Shown here in pieces: positions 7,773 through 14,361 of a stretch of 35,980 nt of DNA. The stretch covers positions 1-35,980 of the forward strand of contig CAXMUH010000141.1 of NCBI GenBank assembly GCA_964196565.1, written 5' to 3'. A program made the position numbers and the translations under genes. This stretch comes from 2-12-FULL-42-15 sp964196565 (GTDB taxonomy: Bacteria > Pseudomonadota > Gammaproteobacteria > Coxiellales > Coxiellaceae). The notes beneath the pieces were generated by a model. The model did not search any database. It saw nothing but the letters and a program-made list of their open reading frames with translations, and had not been told where the DNA came from. Numbering within the stretch: position 1 is the first letter of the stretch; the number at the start of each line of letters is the position of its first letter.

Positions 7773-9332
7773 ATGGACTCTCAACAGGAACACCAGAGCC
7801 TTAAAGAATATGCGCATATTACTAAAAGCAAAATTCTTGAAAGCCAATCTGACCTGAATCCTAAAGATCGCGCCATGCCAAGCATGCTGGCCTGGTGTCG
7901 CGAACAAGACCACATTGTGGTTTTGCAAAGCGGCAATATATTATGTAGCGAACCCACATCTCGAATTATTCAAAATTGCAAATCCGTGATGCTTAACAAA
8001 GGACTTAATCCTTGCAATGTCTATGCAGCAACCACCAGCCTAATTAATATTTTACTCGAAAATGCGGAACTTCAACACGATGACACAATACCACAAGCAA
8101 CAAGTGTCGTTAGCACACAACAACAACGCTTACGCATGCTCGTCAATGAAGCCCTTGAATTAAAAGCCACAGATATTCATATAGAGGTCCGTGAAGATAT
8201 CGCAAAAATTCGTATGCGAAAACACGGGGAGTTAATTCTACATGCAGAATGGCTGCCTAAATTAGCACGCGAAATTACCTCCGTTGCATTTAATAAAGAA
8301 ACAGATCACGCCATATCACATTTCAATCCATTGGTTCCACAAAACGCATCCATGCCGCTGACCATTGACAAACAAAAAGTTCGACTGCGATTAGCAAGCC
8401 TGCCGGCACACCAAGGTTTTGACGTGGTCATGCGAATTTTAACTTCGTCTGACGAACCCATCAGTAGCCTAGAACAACTCGGCTATATGCCAGAACAAAT
8501 ACAACTGCTGAAAAAAGCCATCAACATGCCTTCGGGCGCAATTATTGTTTCAGGCCCAACCGGAGCTGGTAAAACAACAACACTGGCAAGCTGCATGCAA
8601 CTGGTAAATTCCGAACGTAAAGTTTACTCCATCGAAGATCCCGTAGAAAAAATCGTCCCCAGCATCACTCAAGTCCCAGTAAACACTGAACACTATGACC
8701 GAACCTTTGCCAGCATGGCTCGCACCACGTTACGCATGGATCCCGATGTGGTTATCTTAGGCGAGATGCGTGATGAAGATACTGCAAAAGTAATGATGCG
8801 CGCCTCCATCACTGGGCACCTTGTTTTTTCAACTGTGCACACCAATTCCAGCATCGATATTATCACTCGATTACATGACCTAGGTATTTCATTATCCTTA
8901 TTGGCGAGCTCCAACTTGGTGGTGTGTCTCGTTTGCCAACGACTGGTCCCACTACTTTGCCAGCACTGCGCATTACCGGTGCAACAGTCAGAAAAACACC
9001 GCCCTTTTATTAGTCGATGGCAACAATCATTTCATGATATTAGCCGAATTAAAGCTCGCGGAACTAACTGCACCAAATGCCATTCACAAGGCATCAGCGC
9101 TCGCACTGTTGCTGCAGAAATTATTTGGCTAGATGCCAAAGGACGCGAATATATCGAACAAGGAAAATTTGTCGCTTGGAAACAGCACTTAAAACATAAT
9201 GGCTGGAAAACATACCATGATCGATTAATCCAAATGACAACCGAAGGACTTTGCGATCCATTGGATATCGAAAAATTAATTGGTGAGATACAGCCCTTTG
9301 AGGAGACCAGCTTTAGTTATCACAAAAATTGA
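7773..9332 (+). CDS. Type IVb pilus assembly ATPase (GspE/PilB family, R64 PilQ-like)
   Basis: 519 aa cytoplasmic hexameric ATPase that powers pilin polymerisation. Walker A GPTGAGKTTT lies at about 261-270, Walker B VVILGEMRDED at about 325-335, and the His box TGHLVFSTVHTN near 349-360. Four cysteines in two pairs (LLCQHC and NCTKC, about 393-435) match the Zn-binding motif of assembly ATPases. The long N-terminal domain of PilB/GspE is reduced, as in R64 PilQ and TcpT. SD AAGGA before the ATG. It is followed by a repeat element and then by the platform protein gene. It is called PilQ in R64 nomenclature, which clashes with the type IVa secretin name, so no symbol is given. Confidence 0.95.
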   Translation: MDSQQEHQSLKEYAHITKSKILESQSDLNPKDRAMPSMLAWCREQDHIVVLQSGNILCSEPTSRIIQNCKSVMLNKGLNPCNVYAATTSLINILLENAELQHDDTIPQATSVVSTQQQRLRMLVNEALELKATDIHIEVREDIAKIRMRKHGELILHAEWLPKLAREITSVAFNKETDHAISHFNPLVPQNASMPLTIDKQKVRLRLASLPAHQGFDVVMRILTSSDEPISSLEQLGYMPEQIQLLKKAINMPSGAIIVSGPTGAGKTTTLASCMQLVNSERKVYSIEDPVEKIVPSITQVPVNTEHYDRTFASMARTTLRMDPDVVILGEMRDEDTAKVMMRASITGHLVFSTVHTNSSIDIITRLHDLGISLSLLASSNLVVCLVCQRLVPLLCQHCALPVQQSEKHRPFISRWQQSFHDISRIKARGTNCTKCHSQGISARTVAAEIIWLDAKGREYIEQGKFVAWKQHLKHNGWKTYHDRLIQMTTEGLCDPLDIEKLIGEIQPFEETSFSYHKN

Positions 9333-9339
9333 CGGGAGT

Positions 9340-9498
9340 TGTTAAAGCACCATCTGAAGTAGCCCGGACGACTTGTCGGCCGGGAGGCATCATGCAAAGC
9401 ATGATTCCAACTCGCTTCAAAGCGCTTCGCGCAACATTCCCGGCCAAAAATAAATTTTTGTCCGGGCTACACCTAAAACTAAACCGCGCTGGGGTATA
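9340..9498. repeat. Dispersed palindromic element, copy 2
   Basis: Same family and orientation as the copy at 7573-7739. It shares AGCACCATCTGAAGTAG, the outer GTAGCCCGGAC / GTCCGGGCTAC stem, the GGCCGGGA arm and the right end AACTAAACCGCGCTGG followed by GGTATA (9493-9498). It carries an extra stretch of about 22 bp around 9412-9435. It fills almost the whole gap between the ATPase stop and the next start, so it would be transcribed inside the operon mRNA and fold into a large hairpin. The left terminal repeat is not recognisable. Confidence 0.78.
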
Positions 9499-9509
9499 TT
9501 GGAGGTTAA

Positions 9510-10541
9510 ATGTATCAACAACTCGAAAAAATAAAAGCTCGCATCAAGTTTAACAAAAAACAACAGCAAGCATTTTTAGAAAATCTTGCCTCATTAATTA
9601 ATGACGGGGTAAATATTAAAGAAGCGGCTGAAACGCTTGAGTCCATCTCCACGGGTAGCAACAAACAAGTCGCCGCCGCCATTAACAGCTCACTGGCACA
9701 AGGCCAAGGGATTGCCAATGGTTTAAGCCACTGGTTCCCAACCGCTATTGTGGAAATTATCCGCGCAGGAGAGAATTCTGGAACACTCAATAATGCTATC
9801 CAGTCTGCTGCTGATTCACTCAAACAACAAACCAATTTAATTTCTAGCACCATTAGCAACATTACCTATCCTATTATTGTATTTTCTTTAAGCCTGATTA
9901 TGTTAGTTGTTATCAAAAAGACCGTACTGGAAAATTTCGCCAGCATCAAACCGCTTAGCCTGTGGCCAAGCAATGGCATCGCGCTGTATCATTTTGCTGA
10001 ATTTATCGAATACTGGTGGTGGACAGTACTTTGCGTTATTGTGTTGCTCGGGATTTTAATCTATAAATTTCTCACTACCTTTACCGGTGAATCACGCTAT
10101 AAGCTCGATAAAATTCCTTTGCTCAATTTGTACCGTGATACAACAGCGGCTCGTTTTATGCGAACACTTGGGCTACTCATCAGTAATGGCATTATCGTCA
10201 AAAAAGCTTTAAATATAATGTCTTATGAAGCACAACCTTATCTGGCTTGGCACATTATTAATATGGAATATCGCTTAAGCGGCGGCATCGATAATATTGC
10301 CGACGTGCTCGATACTAAATTGCTAAGCGATCAAGACCTGTTACGCTTAAAAGTCGTATCAAAAGGTAAGGGCTTTGCCCCTGCATTAATTAGTCTCGGA
10401 GAACAAGCACAGAAACGCACACAACAATTAGCAATACTCGTCGGACGAATTGTTGGGGCGTGCATCTTAATTTCAGGAGCAATAATTGCTGCAAATATTA
10501 TCTTTGGCATTTATTCTGTTGGCAGTGCATTAACAAGGTAA
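9510..10541 (+). CDS. Type IVb pilus inner-membrane platform protein (GspF/PilC family, R64 PilR-like)
   Basis: 343 aa with two T2SSF domains. The first cytoplasmic domain (about 15-105) holds LASLINDGVNIKEAAETL and the family motif AIVEIIRAGENSGTL. Hydrophobic helices lie at about 117-135 (ITYPIIVFSLSLIMLVVI), 165-190 (YWWWTVLCVIVLLGILIYKF) and 310-335 (VGACILISGAIIAANIIFGI). The second domain begins ARFMRTLGLLISNGIIVKKAL. The protein links the assembly ATPase to the growing pilus in the inner membrane. SD GGAGG lies just before the start, immediately after repeat copy 2. Confidence 0.93.
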   Translation: MYQQLEKIKARIKFNKKQQQAFLENLASLINDGVNIKEAAETLESISTGSNKQVAAAINSSLAQGQGIANGLSHWFPTAIVEIIRAGENSGTLNNAIQSAADSLKQQTNLISSTISNITYPIIVFSLSLIMLVVIKKTVLENFASIKPLSLWPSNGIALYHFAEFIEYWWWTVLCVIVLLGILIYKFLTTFTGESRYKLDKIPLLNLYRDTTAARFMRTLGLLISNGIIVKKALNIMSYEAQPYLAWHIINMEYRLSGGIDNIADVLDTKLLSDQDLLRLKVVSKGKGFAPALISLGEQAQKRTQQLAILVGRIVGACILISGAIIAANIIFGIYSVGSALTR

Positions 10542-10610
10542 GCAAAATACACCCCAAAAGCTTAAGCTAAGATTAATTTTCCGGCTTTGGCATTATTAAT
10601 AACAACTTAG

Positions 10611-10639
10611 TTTAATACGATATGGTATTCGATTATAAT
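10611..10639 (+). promoter_or_regulatory. Possible promoter before the pilin genes
   Basis: A perfect -10 TATAAT at 10634-10639 with a weak -35 TTTAAT at 10611-10616 and 17-nt spacing, in the 140 bp gap between the platform gene and the first pilin gene. A separate pilin promoter would let the major subunit be expressed more strongly than the machinery. The -35 match is poor. Confidence 0.4.
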
Positions 10640-10682
10640 TTAAATAACAGGGATTAATTCAGTCCTCATAAAATACGGAGCG

Positions 10683-11183
10683 TTGGCAATGCTAAAAATC
10701 AGCAACTTCAAAAGGCAATCGGGTATCAGTCTACTTGAAGTTTTATTATCCCTATCCATTATCGCTATCATACTTATTATGGCCACACGATATTTTTTCG
10801 TTGCCAGTAACAACGATAAAATGAACACCACCGTTAGTCAAGTCGGCGCTTTAATTGCAGCTGCACATATCTGGAAAGGCGCCAACTCCAATTATAGTGT
10901 TGATGGTACAAGCATCAACTTAAATGAACTTAGCGATGCTGGTCAGCTCACTAACTTTCCCGGGTTTAACAAATCAGGCAGCGGCAGCTCAGCAACAGTG
11001 GCCCTATCAACCATGTGGGGTGGCACCATATCCATTCAGCCCAAAAATAATCTAGCTGAAATTATCATCGATTTACCAAACCCTGGGAGTTGTCATGCAA
11101 TACTTCGCGCTTATCCCAAAGATGAAAGCGGAAATATCAACGCAGCATGTGCAGACAGTACATTTACTTATATATTTCCGTAA
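10683..11183 (+). CDS. Type IVb major prepilin (PilS-like)
   Basis: 166 aa. A 12-residue leader ending RQSG is followed by the pilin N-terminus ISLLEVLLSLSIIAIILIMATRYFF with Glu at +5; cleavage is expected after Gly12. The C-terminal globular part has the type IVb pattern of an MWGG motif (about residue 113) and a disulfide-capable Cys pair (GSCHAI... NAACAD). Its length and position right after the platform gene suggest the major subunit. SD GGAG 8 nt upstream. The stop overlaps the start of the next prepilin (TAATG). A homologue lies at 25076-25528 and shares the WGG and C-terminal Cys layout. Confidence 0.87.
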   Translation: MAMLKISNFKRQSGISLLEVLLSLSIIAIILIMATRYFFVASNNDKMNTTVSQVGALIAAAHIWKGANSNYSVDGTSINLNELSDAGQLTNFPGFNKSGSGSSATVALSTMWGGTISIQPKNNLAEIIIDLPNPGSCHAILRAYPKDESGNINAACADSTFTYIFP

Positions 11184-11773
11184 TGAATAGACGCAGGAAA
11201 AACTGCGGGATTACTTTAATAGAACAGCTGCTTGCTATCGCTGTTATCGCAATTATAATAATGTTTAGCATTCAACGCGGTCGTATTTACCAACAACAAG
11301 TACAAATAAAACAAGTGAAAGTAGATTTAAATACCATATTATATGCCGTGAATAATTACTTCCATGTCACCGGTTGTCTCGGCAATGGCAACTTTGCTGG
11401 CAAACCACAACCTAGCTTTGAAGATGACTTAAAATTAAAAAAATCAGACCTCCGTCGACCTCATTTGCTTCAAGATTATAAAGCTACAATTCAAAAACTT
11501 GACAACCCTGGCGTTGACAATAGGCCATTATATCAATTTATTATTTCGGCCTCTGCCAATCATTTGAGCCCACAAAAAATACATTATATATTAAGCAAAA
11601 CCAATGGCTACAGTAACGATAATGACACATCATTACTGCAATGGAAAACACTGCCTGCACATGAATTAAACCAAACCAACAACAATTGGATACTGGCCTC
11701 TCGACTACGTAAATTTAAAAAAACATTAGAACAAAACTCAACAGGTAGCAATCAATCCCATTGCGCACAGTAA
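11183..11773 (+). CDS. Prepilin-like protein (minor pilin)
   Basis: 196 aa from the ATG at 11183, which overlaps the previous stop (TAATG) and so suggests translational coupling; an in-frame start at 11147 would only add residues before the leader. A short 9-residue basic leader (MNRRRKNCG) precedes ITLIEQLLAIAVIAIIIMF, a type IV pilin helix with Glu at +5. The rest (about 35-196) is hydrophilic and unlike the major pilin, with LRRPHLLQDYKATIQKLD and a Cys near each end of the globular part. Probably a minor pilin or pseudopilin that primes or tips the fibre (inference from position and leader). Confidence 0.82.
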   Translation: MNRRRKNCGITLIEQLLAIAVIAIIIMFSIQRGRIYQQQVQIKQVKVDLNTILYAVNNYFHVTGCLGNGNFAGKPQPSFEDDLKLKKSDLRRPHLLQDYKATIQKLDNPGVDNRPLYQFIISASANHLSPQKIHYILSKTNGYSNDNDTSLLQWKTLPAHELNQTNNNWILASRLRKFKKTLEQNSTGSNQSHCAQ

Positions 11774-11785
11774 GAGAAAAAGATA

Positions 11786-12748
11786 ATGCAGATACAAAGT
11801 AAACTAACACAGCGTCGAAATGGCTACACATTAATCGAACTGTTATTAGTAATTGCCATTATTGCGATTATGGCGTCCCTTGCTATTACCGTGTATCGCC
11901 ACCATCAAATCAATAACCGCATCGAGAAAGCCAGTCTTGAAATGCAAAATATGTTATCGGCCGCACTTAACTTTAAAAGCAATACCGGCGAATGGCCCAC
12001 TGCCAACAATAATTTGGGCACCTGTTCAACCATCGCACCTCCAAGCGATGATCACTTTATAAAGGATTATATTCCCAATCGATCGGCAAAAAGTATGTTT
12101 GGTTATTTTTATTGTTGGGCGACCATTAGTTCAGACCATTTATTCTGGCTAGCATTCAAAGTTCCGCATAATAATGTCACCATTGCCAAACGTATTGCAG
12201 CCTTGTTACCAAATGCAATTGCAACTCAAAACCCCAACCAACCAGATGAGCAAGCGTGTGAAAAATCGGATGGCGGCTCATGTTATGTTCGCATCGAAGT
12301 ATCGCCTTGGATAACTGGAAAATCAGCTAATAATACAGTGGCTGGCGTTGGAAATTGCAAGTCAGGAGAAGCTTTGGTTCCAGGCTCGGGCCAAAACACC
12401 AGTTGCACTTTTATAGGCAAGTCTAGCGACAAACCGCAGCTGGTGCATTATCAGGTTAACTTCACATGCTCAGCCAATACCGAGGGTCGTGTTGTCGGCA
12501 GCGCAAATTTCTTTGACATTGGCAAAGTCGATAAAGGCAGGCCCTATGCCTTGCGTACCATGAGTGTTGACTCCAGAGGCTGCCTATCGACATCATCGGA
12601 GCCTGGCAAAGCAAATACACAATGCATACTCGAAATTAATTCTATCCGCGCAAATGGGCGCAGCATCGCAACCGGCGCTGGCGGTTATGTTGGTGCTACC
12701 TATATCGCCTATTGCGTAAAAAAACCAGAGCCAGGGCATAGCGTTTAA
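11786..12748 (+). CDS. Large prepilin-like protein with a Cys-rich C-terminal domain
   Basis: 320 aa. A 13-residue leader ending RRNG precedes YTLIELLLVIAIIAIMASLAITVY, the type IV pilin helix with Glu at +5. The ectodomain is nearly twice the usual size, with a first part (about 50-170) and a second part (about 175-320) holding several Cys (GNCKSG, NTSCTF, NFTCSA, RGCLST, TQCILE, AYCVKK) likely to pair as disulfides. Size and position after the smaller pilins suggest a minor pilin or tip subunit, perhaps taking the place of the R64 PilV adhesin; I see no PilV similarity or shufflon. The SD is weak. Confidence 0.82.
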   Translation: MQIQSKLTQRRNGYTLIELLLVIAIIAIMASLAITVYRHHQINNRIEKASLEMQNMLSAALNFKSNTGEWPTANNNLGTCSTIAPPSDDHFIKDYIPNRSAKSMFGYFYCWATISSDHLFWLAFKVPHNNVTIAKRIAALLPNAIATQNPNQPDEQACEKSDGGSCYVRIEVSPWITGKSANNTVAGVGNCKSGEALVPGSGQNTSCTFIGKSSDKPQLVHYQVNFTCSANTEGRVVGSANFFDIGKVDKGRPYALRTMSVDSRGCLSTSSEPGKANTQCILEINSIRANGRSIATGAGGYVGATYIAYCVKKPEPGHSV

Positions 12749-12756
12749 CCTAGAAT

Positions 12757-12783
12757 CCCCAGTTAATCGCGATTCAACTGGGG
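12757..12783 (+). terminator. Possible intrinsic terminator after the prepilin genes
   Basis: A perfect 8-bp GC-rich stem, CCCCAGTT (12757-12764) and AACTGGGG (12776-12783), starts 8 bp after the prepilin stop. The loop contains the palindrome AATCGCGATT. Only four Ts follow (CAACATTTT), so termination may be partial, lowering expression of the two large unknown genes relative to the pilins. Confidence 0.5.
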
Positions 12784-12816
12784 CAACATTTTCATTCACC
12801 GTAGAGGAGACAGAGT

Positions 12817-14358
12817 ATGCAAAAAGACAGAAAACACACAGAAACTTCACCTTCACCCAGTCCCAGAAGCCATACTGAAGATGATCAATCTCACTATGTA
12901 CAAATCAATGCTACAGCACACGACTACCAGCTTATTCATCAACCCTTTACTCCTGGCGCTGATACCCACAAAATTATCACCAACCATAGATTTAATTATT
13001 TAAGCCAAACTTCTCGTCACGGTCGCCTAGGCCATAGCAGAGGATGGCAAGTGGGCACAAGCTGGATGCTTGTCTTCGGTGTTACTCTGCTTGTGTTTCT
13101 TGCAGCAGATGGTATGGGTGCTTGGATAAATCACTATGATGACAGCTATGATAACGACGGTGGTGGCGTGTCACAAAATCAGCACGAGGATAATGTCGAT
13201 ACCGTGCATACAAATACTGGAATGACTTTTGGTTTAGGCTGGATTCCGCTTATATTAACCGCATTTCTGATTCGATATTTACATGATGAAAAAAAATATA
13301 TCAAAGGCTACTGCGAGTTCACTAGAATTATGGGCATCGAAAATAGTATAGATCAACTGTCTCAAGTTGAGCAAAAGCAATTATTGAATAAGTTTGAAGC
13401 GCATAGTCTGTTTTTACTGAACAAGCGTCACGGAAACATAGCACTTGCCCACCTACTCGCCAATGTTCATAAAACTGGTTTTGCTGATTCAGCATCACTT
13501 TCAACAGATTCTGAAGAAAAACAAATCAGCGCCCCGGATGGTGAAGAGGAGGATAGTGAGGAGGAGGATAGTGAGGACCCCGAGAGTAAAGCTGGCTCAA
13601 CTGATAAGCCAGTAAAAAAAAGGCTGGCTCCAGAACAGATACAAAAAATTGGGAACATGCACCATGAATATAAATCCCGTATGGAACACGGGGAAAGTGT
13701 AGGACATACCCAGCATACGGTGCTGCTTAATTTGCGTCAACCCGACCCTGTGCTGTCTAATTTGCATCACCCAGATAGGGAAAAACCCCCTGTAAGTAAT
13801 TTCACCTTTATCCCACTGTGGGTATTTAGCATCCGCAAACATATGTCACACTCCGGCATTAATACCAGCATAAAAAATCGCGCCAATTTTCTTAAAACAC
13901 TGGTTAATGATCCATTTTATACAACTCAAACCGAAGAAAACATTCATGCCACCGAGTCCATGACTCTGGCTCTGGCTCCGATCTTATATGTTTTCTTCAG
14001 CTATTGCCGCGCCGACGCAACTGAACATAAGGAAAAATCAGGCCACGAACGACACAAACTTGATACACAGTATAAAAAAGAAAAAATGAAAGATATCAAA
14101 ACGTTTCAAGCGCTTGATCCTGATTCTCAGCGTATCGTGACAGAAACATTAAATTATTATGGCGCCGCTGGAAAAGAACTTGCCACTCTATTATTTAAGG
14201 CGCTTCCTAAAAAATCTCGACAAAGCATGTTTAGCTTCTGGACTAAAAGGGGGGACACAGATATCACAGCAACCATTGGCAATGATCCAAGTCTGATAGA
14301 GCCTTTATTGAAAGAAAACCCTGAAACAGCAGCAACGCACTTTGGCAGTAGCGTCTAA
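12817..14358 (+). CDS. Unknown membrane protein inside the pilus cluster
   Basis: 513 aa, no family recognised. The N-terminal 75 residues are polar and Ser/His-rich. A clear membrane helix sits at about 81-101 (WMLVFGVTLLVFLAADGMG), then an Asp/Asn-rich loop (YDDSYDNDGGG, about 107-117), a second helix at about 137-153 (GLGWIPLILTAFLIRYL) and a large hydrophilic part. An acidic segment near 240-260 (EEEDSEEEDSED) comes from a 15-bp tandem repeat, and a proline-rich VL.NL..PD unit occurs twice near 302-321. A third hydrophobic stretch lies at about 382-397. The C-terminus reads FSFW...TATIG. SD GAGGAG. It precedes the 852 aa gene by 3 bp, so both are co-translated. The tight linkage suggests a pilus-related role or a cargo; this is inference only. 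Confidence 0.82.
   Translation: MQKDRKHTETSPSPSPRSHTEDDQSHYVQINATAHDYQLIHQPFTPGADTHKIITNHRFNYLSQTSRHGRLGHSRGWQVGTSWMLVFGVTLLVFLAADGMGAWINHYDDSYDNDGGGVSQNQHEDNVDTVHTNTGMTFGLGWIPLILTAFLIRYLHDEKKYIKGYCEFTRIMGIENSIDQLSQVEQKQLLNKFEAHSLFLLNKRHGNIALAHLLANVHKTGFADSASLSTDSEEKQISAPDGEEEDSEEEDSEDPESKAGSTDKPVKKRLAPEQIQKIGNMHHEYKSRMEHGESVGHTQHTVLLNLRQPDPVLSNLHHPDREKPPVSNFTFIPLWVFSIRKHMSHSGINTSIKNRANFLKTLVNDPFYTTQTEENIHATESMTLALAPILYVFFSYCRADATEHKEKSGHERHKLDTQYKKEKMKDIKTFQALDPDSQRIVTETLNYYGAAGKELATLLFKALPKKSRQSMFSFWTKRGDTDITATIGNDPSLIEPLLKENPETAATHFGSSV
13546..13575 (+). repeat. Perfect 15-bp tandem repeat, two units
   Basis: The unit GAGGAGGATAGTGAG occurs at 13546-13560 and 13561-13575, encoding EEDSE twice and forming the acidic stretch of the 513 aa protein. 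Such in-frame repeats can change copy number by slippage. Confidence 0.85.
13720..13779 (+). repeat. Diverged 30-bp tandem repeat, two units
   Basis: Units at 13720-13749 and 13750-13779 encode VLLNLRQPDP and VLSNLHHPDR in the 513 aa protein. The bases are clearly related but diverged, pointing to an older in-frame duplication than the perfect repeat 145 bp upstream. Confidence 0.75.
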
Positions 14359-14361
14359 AGC

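Noticed and set aside
11786..12816. Shufflon at the end of the prepilin genes as in R64 pilV
   Set aside because: No sfx-like inverted repeats, no alternative C-terminal cassettes and no recombinase gene nearby.
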